From assembly GCA_028279215.1 (NCBI GenBank), contig JANQOF010000020.1:95783-159782 (forward strand): a stretch of 64,000 nt of DNA, in the 5' to 3' direction. The position numbers and the translations under genes are program-made. Within the stretch, counting starts at the first letter, position 1, and every line of letters starts with the position of its first letter. The stretch is from Pirellulales bacterium (GTDB taxonomy: Bacteria > Planctomycetota > Planctomycetia > Pirellulales > Lacipirellulaceae). Under the pieces are notes generated by a model. The model had not been told where the DNA came from and did not search any database. It saw nothing but the letters and a program-made list of their open reading frames with translations. This document shows, one piece after another, positions 50,494 to 59,371 of the stretch.

Positions 50494-51405
50494 ATGTCGA
50501 TACTCCCAAGAAGATGTCTCGGGCATGTGCTCCTGTGTGTTGCATGTCTCGCGGCTAGTACCGCAGGAGCGGAGGTGTTCTGGTGGTTTGACTTCGCCGG
50601 GTCCAACCCGAAAAATGTCCCTTCTGTCACGCTTGAGAGAATCACCGAAGCAATGGATTCGGCGGTGGAGTTCTACAATGCGTACTCCGATTATCCGCGG
50701 AGCACCTATTCGGACGATCCACGAGGGCTGCGCGTGATCTACAACGAGAACGTGGCAACCGCCAACGCGAGTTTTAGGGGCCGAATCGCTTTCGGTGGAA
50801 AAATCAATGATTGGACGGCCATGCATGAGATGGCTCACGTGTTTGGCATCGGCACCATTGGTGCATGGAACCAAAACCGCAATGCTTCGAACAACACGTG
50901 GAGCGGACCGGCGGCCATTGCGGAGCTCGAAGATATCGATGGCCCTGGTGCTGTGCTTAGTGCCGACAGCATCCATTTCTGGCCCTACGGTCTTAACACC
51001 CAGGACGGCGATCGACATGCCCACGTGCGTTTGGTAGGGGCTCTTCGAGAGGACATGGGGCGGTCGAATGACACCTTTCGGTTTGACGCCTCGGATTTCA
51101 ATCATGATGGCTTTCTTGATACAGCCGACTTGCAGATATTCAAGGATAACTGGCTAAAATCCCACGAAGGCTTCGGCAATCAGCTCTTCGGACTAGGTGA
51201 CCGCAACATGGATGGCGTCACCGACCTTGCGGATTGGGTATTGATCCGTGGAGACTTCATGGATTCGGGCGGCCTTCGATTTCTCGAAGCGTTTTCCGTG
51301 CCCGCAGTAGTTCCGGAGCCAAATGGCTGGTTTACGGCAATTGGGCTCGGAACAATGTTCACGCATTGGTGGCGAAAGCAAAACGTAGAGAGGCGGCGAA
51401 ATTGA
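50494..51405 (+). CDS. Secreted HExxH metalloprotease-like PEP-CTERM protein
   Basis: A 303-aa protein. The signal (HVLLCVACLAASTAGA) is followed by a short domain with HEMAHVFGIGTIGAW, an HExxHxxG zincin-type zinc motif; the third ligand expected of metzincins is not obvious. Dockerin-like repeats FNHDGFLDTADLQIFKDNW and DRNMDGVTDLADWVLIR follow, and then VVPEPNGWFTAIGLGTMF, a PEP-CTERM anchor with basic tail. GAGGG lies 4 nt before the ATG. Its stop shares bases with the TTG start of the glycosidase gene. It may process surface proteins or the polysaccharide's protein part; the true activity is unknown. Confidence 0.82.
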   Translation: MSILPRRCLGHVLLCVACLAASTAGAEVFWWFDFAGSNPKNVPSVTLERITEAMDSAVEFYNAYSDYPRSTYSDDPRGLRVIYNENVATANASFRGRIAFGGKINDWTAMHEMAHVFGIGTIGAWNQNRNASNNTWSGPAAIAELEDIDGPGAVLSADSIHFWPYGLNTQDGDRHAHVRLVGALREDMGRSNDTFRFDASDFNHDGFLDTADLQIFKDNWLKSHEGFGNQLFGLGDRNMDGVTDLADWVLIRGDFMDSGGLRFLEAFSVPAVVPEPNGWFTAIGLGTMFTHWWRKQNVERRRN

Positions 51406-53054
51406 GCAGGTTTCCGTTCTTGTTGCTGCTGGCTCACTTGCTGCTTGCAGGTGTTTCGACGCTTGCCGTAACCGTCAATCTTGACGTTCCGGTTGGCCCC
51501 GTGGTGGCGCGATGGGGCTGGGACATCAAGGGCAATGCCAACCGGTTTTCCGGTCAGCGAGACGCCGCAAACGCGTACGCCGACGCGAACGCGAATCTTC
51601 TACGCATTCCCATATTTGCGCCGTTGCATTCCGCGAACGGCGATATTGACGTCAGTGGCTCGTACGGAAACATGCTCAATTCGATCAATCAGGTTCTTGC
51701 GGTCAACCCAAACGTCGAGATCTTTGCCAGTTTGAAACTGAGTGGAGCCGCCACCTTTCCGGGCTGGGTAAGCCAGCCGAGCGCAGCATGGCCTACTGAG
51801 AATGGTTCAGTATTTGGCGACGCGGTGCAAAAGCCAAACCCAGAACACTACAGCGGCCTTATAGCAAGTTACATCGACTGGTTGCGGAGCGAGGGAATCA
51901 AGATCGACTATCTGGGGCTCAACAACGAGACGCTGGGCGCGCTAACCTGGGACCGGTACATCGACACTGTAGATCTGTTGCCTTCTAGGTTGGACGCCCT
52001 CGGAGTGCCGGCCGAGTACAGAGACTTCGAGTTGGTTGGTCCTGACGCATTCGGCATCCCGACGTCGGAGACGTTTGTACAAAACCTGATGAATGTCGGT
52101 CGGCTCGACACAATTGATATTGCTGGCAGCCATTTTTACCCTCAGTACGCCAGTGGCCAAGAAACGGATTGGGAAGACTTAGCGGCTCTTTCCGGCAAAC
52201 CGCTTTGGCATACCGAGGTGCACATGCCGGTAGGCAATGCGGAATATGTTGGCATCCCTGAACAAGCGGTTCGCGACACTTTGTCGGTGCTGTTTGCGTC
52301 GAACAAGCGCGGCGTCGAGAGCTTTGTGTGGTGGGGATACAACAACAACGAGAATAGCCTGGGCTCGCTTGTGAGAGGCAACGTGATTAACTCCACGCTC
52401 GGCGCGTACCCTATCGAAACGACTCCAACATTCACCGCCAAGGACGACGCGCCTCAGCAACCGCTTTACCAAGCGTACCTAAACGGAGACCGTGTCGCGC
52501 TATGGGTCGCTAATCCCGGGGACGCCTTGACTGACCTGGAGGTGGAAATTGATTTCGATGGCATTGTGGCTGTGCCGGGCACTCGATCTCAATCGTTCTC
52601 CGTGACCTTCTGGGGCGCCACGGATACCGGGGATGCGGCGCCTTCGCAGATTGCAAGTGCGGCGATCGCCATTGCTGCGGATTCGATGGTGATCGACTTG
52701 GTGCCAGAGAACAGCGTGGGCGTTGTCTACTTCGATGTTTGGCGCGTGGGCGATGCCAATCTCGACGGATTACTCGATCAGAACGACATCAAAAACTTCG
52801 TCGACGGTTGGTTGTCGGAACAATCGGGGCCTACGCTCGATTCATGGATGAAGGGAGACTTCGACCGCGATGGCATCACCTCGATGGCCGACTTTGTCAT
52901 CCTCCGTCAAGCCTTTCGTGATCAAGGTTTAAGTTTGCCATCTCTGTCCGAACTCGCAACCGAAGTCGCCGAACCTGGCGCCCTTCCACTGGTAGTGTCG
53001 GCTACTCTTATCCAACTACTGCTCGGGCGGAGAAGCCGCCTAACACGTCGATAA
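51402..53054 (+). CDS. Clan GH-A glycosidase (GH30/GH5-like) with PEP-CTERM-like end
   Basis: A 550-aa protein. The TTG start at 51402 overlaps the previous stop (TTGA) and has AGAGG 8 nt upstream; the longer frame from 51234 is only shadow. The signal is FPFLLLLAHLLLAGVSTLA. The TIM-barrel part contains ARWGWDIKGNANRFSGQRD, LLRIPIFAP, YLGLNNETLGAL (acid/base Glu) and LWHTEVHMP (nucleophile Glu), consistent with clan-A retaining glycosidases, nearest GH30 by layout. After a beta-domain come dockerin-like DANLDGLLDQNDIKNFVDGW and a divergent anchor, AEPGALPLVVSATLIQLLL plus Arg. The substrate is unknown. Confidence 0.83.
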   Translation: MSRFPFLLLLAHLLLAGVSTLAVTVNLDVPVGPVVARWGWDIKGNANRFSGQRDAANAYADANANLLRIPIFAPLHSANGDIDVSGSYGNMLNSINQVLAVNPNVEIFASLKLSGAATFPGWVSQPSAAWPTENGSVFGDAVQKPNPEHYSGLIASYIDWLRSEGIKIDYLGLNNETLGALTWDRYIDTVDLLPSRLDALGVPAEYRDFELVGPDAFGIPTSETFVQNLMNVGRLDTIDIAGSHFYPQYASGQETDWEDLAALSGKPLWHTEVHMPVGNAEYVGIPEQAVRDTLSVLFASNKRGVESFVWWGYNNNENSLGSLVRGNVINSTLGAYPIETTPTFTAKDDAPQQPLYQAYLNGDRVALWVANPGDALTDLEVEIDFDGIVAVPGTRSQSFSVTFWGATDTGDAAPSQIASAAIAIAADSMVIDLVPENSVGVVYFDVWRVGDANLDGLLDQNDIKNFVDGWLSEQSGPTLDSWMKGDFDRDGITSMADFVILRQAFRDQGLSLPSLSELATEVAEPGALPLVVSATLIQLLLGRRSRLTRR

Positions 53055-53108
53055 CACTTCTGTTGTATTGACTGGAATCGTGGTCTGTCTCGCGGAGGTA
53101 GCCCGAAG

Positions 53109-54734
53109 ATGAATAGTCGAAGACCTACGATTCTAATCGTTCAAGCGATACTAGTCGCGACTTCGGCAATCGCTGTTCCTTTGTTGGCAGGTGGCGTCAA
53201 TCGTCCCAACATCTTGCTCGTGATGGTCGACGATATGGGTTTTTCGGACCTCGGTTGCTACGGCGGCGAGATCGACACTCCCAACATTGACGCATTGGCC
53301 GCGAGAGGCGTGCGTTTTTCGCAGTTCTATAACACTGCTCGTTGCTGCCCGACTCGAGCCACGCTAATGACTGGGCTTCATCCGCACCAAGTAGGCATCG
53401 GGGCTATGACGAACTCACCAACAAAGGTTGGCGACGATAATGTACCGGCGTATCAGGGCTTTCTCAGCAGAAACTGCGTCACCGTTGCGGAGGTGCTCCG
53501 CGAGCACGGCTACTCGACGCTGATGACGGGGAAATGGCACTTGGGCTTTCATGACCAAAGTCGCTGGCCGCTTCAGCGAGGATTTCAGCGGTACTTCGGC
53601 TGCCTACCTGGGGCCACCCGCTTCTTCCACCCAGAGCATCCTCGGGGAATGACCTTCGGAAATACACCGATCGAGGTGCCAGAAAGCACAACGGACGAGG
53701 CTTTCTATACCACCGATGCATTCACGGATTACGCAATCCAGTTCATCGACGAACAACAGCAGACTTCCGATGCGCCGTTCTTCCTCTACCTCGCTTACAC
53801 GGCGCCACATTGGCCCTTGCAAGCTTTTGAAGACGACATCGCCAAGTACCGAGGTCAGTACAAGATGGGCTGGGACAAGCTGCGCGAGCAGCGATACAAG
53901 CGACAGGTTGAGTTGGGATTGGTCGATCCGCGGTGGAAACTCTCGAGGCGTCCTGCGGGCGTACCTGCGTGGGAAAATCTGAACCAAGCAAAGCGGGACG
54001 AGATGGACCTGAAGATGGCGGTTTACGCCGCTATGATCGATCGCATCGATCAGAATATTGGTAATCTAACAGCATTCCTGAGTGATCATAGTTTGCTAGA
54101 CGGCACGCTGATCATTTTTCTCTCCGACAACGGTGCATGCGCCGAGGGAGGCGTGCTGGGGCGTGGGCGGTTCTACGACGTGGAGAAGAGGAACCGACAG
54201 ACCGCAAACTCCTATGGTGAGGCATGGGCCAACGCCAGCAGCACACCATTCCGGCGGTACAAGTCATATGCCCATGAGGGTGGATCGGCAACGCCATTCT
54301 TCATGCATTGGCCCGGTGGAATTAGTCAGCAAGACGAGTGGTATTCGGAACCCAGTCAGCTTGTCGACGTCTTGCCCACAATCATCGACGTGGCAGCCGC
54401 CCACTATCCACGAACGTTCCAAGGACACGATGTTCCACCATTGTCAGGTGTTTCCTTGCGGCCAGCATTTGACGGACACTCGCTTGCTCGCTCGGCGCCG
54501 TTGCACATTGAACACATTGGCAATGCATTCATTCGATTCGGCAAATGGAAACTCGTTGGAGCGAACGTGGTCGGACGCGAGCGTGCGGATCCTGCCAAGT
54601 GGGAACTCTACGATATGGAGTTAGACCGCACCGAGACCAACAACCTTGCCACTTCCATGCCGGAGAAGGTGGAAGAACTGGCCGCAATATGGAATTCGTG
54701 GGCGAACGCTTCCAAAGTTTTGCCCAAGCCGTAG
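53109..54734 (+). CDS. Secreted arylsulfatase (S1_4-like)
   Basis: A 541-aa sulfatase. The signal segment (ILIVQAILVATSAIAVPLLAG) is followed by LLVMVDDMGFSDLGC (metal Asp), ARCCPTRATLMTG with modified Cys79, TGKWHLGFHD, YLAYTAPHWPLQA and IIFLSDNGAC (second metal pair). GGAGG lies 10 nt before the ATG. It resembles the sulfatase part of the sulfatase-GH43 fusion at 33-35.8 kb. It is the last gene of the rightward arm; the tRNA-Arg gene follows 55 nt later. It needs formylglycine modification from a maturase encoded elsewhere. Confidence 0.95.
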   Translation: MNSRRPTILIVQAILVATSAIAVPLLAGGVNRPNILLVMVDDMGFSDLGCYGGEIDTPNIDALAARGVRFSQFYNTARCCPTRATLMTGLHPHQVGIGAMTNSPTKVGDDNVPAYQGFLSRNCVTVAEVLREHGYSTLMTGKWHLGFHDQSRWPLQRGFQRYFGCLPGATRFFHPEHPRGMTFGNTPIEVPESTTDEAFYTTDAFTDYAIQFIDEQQQTSDAPFFLYLAYTAPHWPLQAFEDDIAKYRGQYKMGWDKLREQRYKRQVELGLVDPRWKLSRRPAGVPAWENLNQAKRDEMDLKMAVYAAMIDRIDQNIGNLTAFLSDHSLLDGTLIIFLSDNGACAEGGVLGRGRFYDVEKRNRQTANSYGEAWANASSTPFRRYKSYAHEGGSATPFFMHWPGGISQQDEWYSEPSQLVDVLPTIIDVAAAHYPRTFQGHDVPPLSGVSLRPAFDGHSLARSAPLHIEHIGNAFIRFGKWKLVGANVVGRERADPAKWELYDMELDRTETNNLATSMPEKVEELAAIWNSWANASKVLPKP

Positions 54735-54789
54735 GCGACTGGTGCTTTGTGCACGGAGTCGCAAGAATGTACTACGAGGATACCCTTAA

Positions 54790-54863
54790 GTCCCCGTAGC
54801 TCAATTGGATAGAGTGTCGGCCTCCGAAGCCGAAGGTTACTGGTTCGAATCCAGTCGGGGATA
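54790..54863 (+). tRNA. tRNA-Arg (anticodon CCG)
   Basis: Complete cloverleaf of 74 nt without an encoded CCA. The 7-bp acceptor (GTCCCCG/CGGGGAT, first pair G-U), D arm (GCTC/GAGT), anticodon stem TCGGC/GCCGA with loop CTCCGAA giving anticodon CCG, a five-base variable loop, and T arm ACTGG-TTCGAAT-CCAGT all fold. It reads CGG codons. It lies just after the sulfatase gene and before a gene-poor repeat region. Confidence 0.95.
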
Positions 54864-55403
54864 CTTCGAGCGCCGTAGGACACCCAGCCGAACCGTTTAT
54901 GGAAGCCGGCATGTTCATTGTCGTGCAGCGAGCGGTATTGGGTTTCGCGCTGGGTGAACTCAAAATCGATGCGGAACATGTCGTTCGCACTCCGAGTCAG
55001 GTTGCTGAGGATCACACTGTCGCGGGTGCGGTCCAGGGCCAGTGGGGCGAGGTCGATGTCGTGCAGCGGCGGACTCACAGCGTATTGTCGACTATTCGCT
55101 ATTGTCACAAAGGGAAGGCACCCCACGCTGACGACAAAAGGGGGGCGATCGAATGCTGGAGTTGGGTCGCCATCTGACGCGATGAGAGATCACTTTAAGT
55201 CGCTACGTTGCGAATGGGACAATGTGGCATACAAAGCGTCGGTCGTTGACTGCGCGACCAGGGTCAGGGAGCGGCAAGCCCTGAATCGGAATGGCTGACC
55301 CACCGAGCAGTAGCTGAAGCTCTATGCCAAGCGGTCGGGCCACTAGGCCCTGGCTCAGGTTGTCAAAGAACTTTGCCTTTGGGAGAACATAGAAAGCTGC
55401 TTT

Positions 55404-55474
55404 GTGGGAGGACTCTCTGAGGCCGATGGCGGTTTCCCATGCAAAGCACAGTCGGGCTCAGAGAGCCCTCCCAC
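55404..55474. repeat. Long palindromic repeat GTGGGAGG...CCTCCCAC
   Basis: Arm 1 (55404-55427) and arm 2 (55451-55474) are inverted repeats with 21 of 24 matches, centred on CTCTCTGAG/CTCAGAGAG. It is a MITE/REP-like intergenic element in the gene-poor stretch 54864-56314, where I see no convincing gene. Confidence 0.7.
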
Positions 55475-55576
55475 ACACGTTTTCGACAAGGCGCAAGAAC
55501 TCCCACTTCCCAACACGCCGACTCCATACCGGCTCGCTAACTCACAGAATGGATAGGCTTCGAACTCGGTAGAAAT

Positions 55577-56025
55577 TTCCTTGAAACTAGGCCACCCGTT
55601 TGTTCCAATGCAACTGCTGGGAGTTTGCATTCCCAGAAGCCTTGCTCTTTGAAAAGTTGGTTGTGATGTAGTGTGGCTAGCGCTGTTGGCGAGTGACTAC
55701 TTGGGTTCTTGCTGCGCGGATGGTAAGCCGCCGGTTTGCGTGGCATTCCCCGTTCCACCTGTCCCTTTCCTCCGTTGAATGGGTTTTGCCCCAATTGCGG
55801 GAAACCCTGGGGCAAAACGTCGCGGGTTCCGTATTGCCGTGAATTCGTAAGTCGTGGAAAGCAAAGAGGTTAGGGACTTGCTTGCTCGACTTGCGAGGCG
55901 GGTTTTGCCCCAACGAATCGTGTTTCGCCCGATCGAGGTTGGGAACAAGCCCAATGCGTTCTGACGCCACGAGTTGCGCCGATCAGCAAATTCCCATCGT
56001 GGGGCAATTGGGTAATTACTCTAAG
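55577..56025 (-). repeat. Dispersed repeat copy B
   Basis: Read on the minus strand it matches copy A at 22547-22950 imperfectly, with identical blocks ACCCAATTGCCCCA, TCGGCGCAACTCGT, GTTGGGGCAAAAC and TTTTGCCCCAGGGTTTCCCG. Here the part equivalent to the FUSC C-terminus reads on in frame without the stop codon. Confidence 0.7.
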
Positions 56026-56314
56026 AGCGTGCTTCGGCGAGCTATAGCGATGTTGGCGCAAACGAGTTAAATCTGGCAAGGCGGCCGAAGCAGGCGAAAC
56101 TGCATGATTCGTCGATGCAGGCCAACACAGCCAGATGCAGACGCAGTAAGCGGGCGCGCTACAGATAGGCGAAGGACGTTCTAGCCCGTGTGGATGGAGT
56201 CATGGGCAAACGGGTCGTTGATGGTGGCTGACGTGGTTGGGCAAACGAGTGTGTTCGTAGTAGAGCACGCTGAACTGGGGGTAGTAGAGGTTAGCTGATC
56301 TTTGCGATTTTGTT

Positions 56315-58441
56315 ATGAGCGGTCTTCACCTGCCACTTTCGCTGCAACAAGAGCAAGAGTTGGACGCGATGTGCGACCAATTCGAAGCGGCTTGGAAACA
56401 GGGACAGCAGCCAGTTGTCGAGGACTACGTGGCCGAAGCGCCCGAAGCTCTCAAACCTCTGGCGATTCGCGAGCTATGCCAGATCGAGTTGCACTATCGG
56501 CTCGACCCTGAGGGTAACCGATACGAGGAGCACGACCTACGCGAGTTGCATCCCGGGTTGGTATCGATTATGGCTACGGCCCACCCAAGTGGGCCGAGCG
56601 ATGCAGGCGTCAACCGGCTTTTATACGATACGGTTCGCTCGTCGGGCAGTGCGGAGGTGCCGTCCGAAGGACTGCATATTCGCTGCCCGCACTGTAGCAA
56701 CCCCGTAGAGCTACTGGCCGACGCGCCTGTGGACGACGTTTCGTGTACGAACTGCGGAAGTCAGTTCAGTCTCGTCGACGACGAGAAATCGGACGGTTCG
56801 GGGCAGTCGCTGAAAACTCTGGGCCGTTTCGAGTTACTGGCTCGGCTTGGCGTCGGTGGATTTGGCACCGTTTGGAAGGCGCACGACACGCAGCTCGACC
56901 GAATCGTTGCCGTGAAGATACCGCGGAAGGGCAACCTAAGCGCGCTGGAGGTGGAGCAGTTCCTCCGCGAAGCGCGTGCTGCCGCCCAGTTGCGACATCC
57001 GAACATTGTGCCGGTGTTTGAGGTGGGTCGCGAACAGGGCACGATCTTCATCGTTAGTGAGTTCGTCCGCGGCGTTTCGCTGGCCGATTGGATGAAAGAG
57101 CGGCGGCGATCGGCGCAGGAAATCGCCAGTGTGTGTGCAGTGATTACCGACGCATTGACCGAGGCCCACGCCGCGGGCGTGGTGCATCGCGACCTCAAGC
57201 CTTCGAACGTGATGCTCGACATATCGGGCCGCCCTCGCCTGATGGACTTTGGACTGGCCAAGCGCGAAGTAGGCGAGGTGACGATGACGCTGGAGGGGTT
57301 TGTGGTTGGGACGCCGGCCTACATGTCGCCTGAGCAAGCGCGGGGCGAAGGGCATTGGACCGATCGGCGAACCGACATTTACTCGCTTGGGGTGATGATG
57401 TTCCATATGCTCACCGACGAGTTGCCGTTTCGAGGCTCGGCGGCGGTCCAGATTCAAGCGAGGTTGAACTCCGATCCACCTTCCCCGCGCGGGCTCGATC
57501 CAAGCGTTCCTCGCGACCTGGCTACGATTTGTCTCAAGTGCATGGAACTCGATCCGAATCGCCGATACTCCACGGCCAAGGACGTAGGGGACGAGTTGCG
57601 ACGATACCTGTCGGGCAAGCCGGTGCTGGCCCGACCGTTGCCAACGGCGGTTCGCGCCTGGCGGTGGATCAAGCGGCACCCAGCGGTGTCGGCGGCGCTG
57701 GCGCTTACCGTGGTGCTCGCGATTGGTGGCCCAACAGCAGCGATTCTCCTTGAGAACCAGCGACGTGAAATACTCAATCGCTTGGACGAGCGCGACGAGT
57801 TGGTCAAATCGCGTGAGGCGGAACGAATCGACTTGCAGGGGGAGATTCAATCGCTGAAACAGCGGATGGCGATGCTGGCGAGCGGTTTTCCCGATCAAGT
57901 TCTCATTGAGCCCTGGCGGCTCGACTTGGTTCGGTCACTATTGGAAGGGCAGTACGACAACTACAAACAACAGGCCGCCGACGCGAGAGATCCGGTTGCG
58001 GCTGCATCGACTCATCACGCACTAGGCGACCTGACTGCGAGCGTCGGCCAAAATGATCAAGCCGTCGAGCATTACCGCGAAGCGGCGCAACTACTTGCCG
58101 AACGAACGTCGCCAGACGCATTGCAGCAACGCGTGGAAGTCGGGCTCGCGCTCGCACAACTCACCGAAGCGCAAGGAAACAACGAGGCCGCCCGCGAAGC
58201 CTTGGACGACGTTCATGAGGCGCTAACCATGCTTGGTGACGACGGTACTCGTGCCGACGTGGCGGTCGATCGCCTTGCTGCCACGATGCTCGAAGATGCG
58301 GTTGAGGTCGACGAAGGCAGGAATCCTAGTGAGCGACTCAACGATCTCGCTTCCCGCACACTGAAGGTCGATCAGTGGCCCAGCGACGCCAACCAGTTGC
58401 CAGCGTTACGCGACCGATTGCTAGATCGCAGGCCGAAGTAG
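56315..58441 (+). CDS. Serine/threonine protein kinase with N-terminal zinc ribbon and C-terminal helical repeats
   Basis: A 708-aa Hanks-type kinase. The N-terminal ~110 residues are the planctomycete 'WEDYV' type segment (EQELDAMCDQFEAAWKQGQ, VVEDYVAEAP). A zinc ribbon follows (IRCPHCSN and VSCTNCGSQF, ~120-155), then the kinase domain: RLGVGGFGTVWKA (G-loop), VAVKIPRK (Lys), VVHRDLKPSNVMLD (catalytic loop), LMDFGLAKR (DFG), and TPAYMSPEQARG. A transmembrane helix lies at about 460-480 (ALALTVVLAIGGPTAAIL), after which comes a TPR-like helical periplasmic region. The likely role is transmembrane signalling. It is convergent with DUF1559 12 nt downstream. Confidence 0.94.
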   Translation: MSGLHLPLSLQQEQELDAMCDQFEAAWKQGQQPVVEDYVAEAPEALKPLAIRELCQIELHYRLDPEGNRYEEHDLRELHPGLVSIMATAHPSGPSDAGVNRLLYDTVRSSGSAEVPSEGLHIRCPHCSNPVELLADAPVDDVSCTNCGSQFSLVDDEKSDGSGQSLKTLGRFELLARLGVGGFGTVWKAHDTQLDRIVAVKIPRKGNLSALEVEQFLREARAAAQLRHPNIVPVFEVGREQGTIFIVSEFVRGVSLADWMKERRRSAQEIASVCAVITDALTEAHAAGVVHRDLKPSNVMLDISGRPRLMDFGLAKREVGEVTMTLEGFVVGTPAYMSPEQARGEGHWTDRRTDIYSLGVMMFHMLTDELPFRGSAAVQIQARLNSDPPSPRGLDPSVPRDLATICLKCMELDPNRRYSTAKDVGDELRRYLSGKPVLARPLPTAVRAWRWIKRHPAVSAALALTVVLAIGGPTAAILLENQRREILNRLDERDELVKSREAERIDLQGEIQSLKQRMAMLASGFPDQVLIEPWRLDLVRSLLEGQYDNYKQQAADARDPVAAASTHHALGDLTASVGQNDQAVEHYREAAQLLAERTSPDALQQRVEVGLALAQLTEAQGNNEAAREALDDVHEALTMLGDDGTRADVAVDRLAATMLEDAVEVDEGRNPSERLNDLASRTLKVDQWPSDANQLPALRDRLLDRRPK

Positions 58442-58453
58442 TCACACAGCTTG

Positions 58454-59371
58454 CTAAGGATGAACGATTTCCTCACCATTGCGCGAAGCGAGAGCGTACA
58501 GCAGCGGTAGCGTCGAGTTGTCTGAAAGCCAATGTACACTTCCGTCAGCATACAAGAACTGCACCCCGCCTGGGTGGTGGCTGGCGAACTCCAGGTCGTT
58601 GAGCAGCATTGAACGATGGGCGCCGGGAGGGGCGGTAAAGTCTTCCAGATAGTAACCAAATCGCTCGTGGCTTGCATTCAGCGGATACACGATGTTTTTG
58701 CTGGCCCCCATACAAACCGACGTGTACTCAGGAGGAGAACCAGTCCATGTACCACCAGTCAGCCAATCGCGAAAAACATAGATCCGTTCGCCGACGGCTA
58801 CTGTATGCGATGTTCCATCCGTTACGTGTTCCATACGAACCTCGCTGGCCGGATACAGCAGACCGTTGCGCTGCACGTCGCCACACTTGGTGTCGTCGAG
58901 GTCCCAAAAGTCACGACTACCGGAGGAACCGGACACGCCTGCATAGTGCGACTCTTTGGCCGTTCCCTTCGGGCGTGGCGCACTTGGACACCAGAAGTAG
59001 GGCACGTCGTATTCCATTGGCTGGCGATTCCGTACTCCGCCGTACCTGTTCCGATCTGACTCATCCGTCACGACGTCGGCTAGGTCGTACAGCGTTTGTT
59101 GCTCCATGTGTGGGAGTAACAGTGCCCTCCATGGAACGCTGGGACTCCTTTGCCGCACGTGCATCATCATGCCGGGCGGGAGTTTCTCTTGTTCACCGTG
59201 GTACGCATGCAGAGCCAGACCGATTTGCTTCAGGCTGTTCTTACACTGCGAGCGCCGGGCCGCTTCGCGGGCGGCTTGAACCGCCGGCAACAAGAGGCTG
59301 ATGAGGATCGCGATAATGGCAACCACCACCAGCAACTCGACAAGCGTGAAAGCTGCTCGCTTGGCGCTCAT
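58454..59371 (-). CDS. DUF1559 pseudopilin-like protein
   Basis: A 305-aa DUF1559 protein with prepilin N-terminus AAFTLVELLVVVAIIAILISL, helix ...LPAVQAAREAARRSQC, and C-terminal motifs YAGVSGSSGSRDFW, DGTSHTVAVGERI and SHHPGGVQFLYADGSVHWL. It overlaps the PEP-CTERM gene at 59368-60915 by 4 bases (ATGA), so the two are one operon. This coupling of DUF1559 to a secreted dockerin/PEP-CTERM protein repeats the pattern at 35.9-40.2 kb. Confidence 0.95.
   Translation of the reverse strand: MSAKRAAFTLVELLVVVAIIAILISLLLPAVQAAREAARRSQCKNSLKQIGLALHAYHGEQEKLPPGMMMHVRQRSPSVPWRALLLPHMEQQTLYDLADVVTDESDRNRYGGVRNRQPMEYDVPYFWCPSAPRPKGTAKESHYAGVSGSSGSRDFWDLDDTKCGDVQRNGLLYPASEVRMEHVTDGTSHTVAVGERIYVFRDWLTGGTWTGSPPEYTSVCMGASKNIVYPLNASHERFGYYLEDFTAPPGAHRSMLLNDLEFASHHPGGVQFLYADGSVHWLSDNSTLPLLYALASRNGEEIVHP

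Noticed and set aside
54608..54863. Reverse-strand peptide over the tRNA ([16 protein letters not shown])
   Set aside because: This is the well-known spurious translation of a tRNA gene and is not kept as a CDS.
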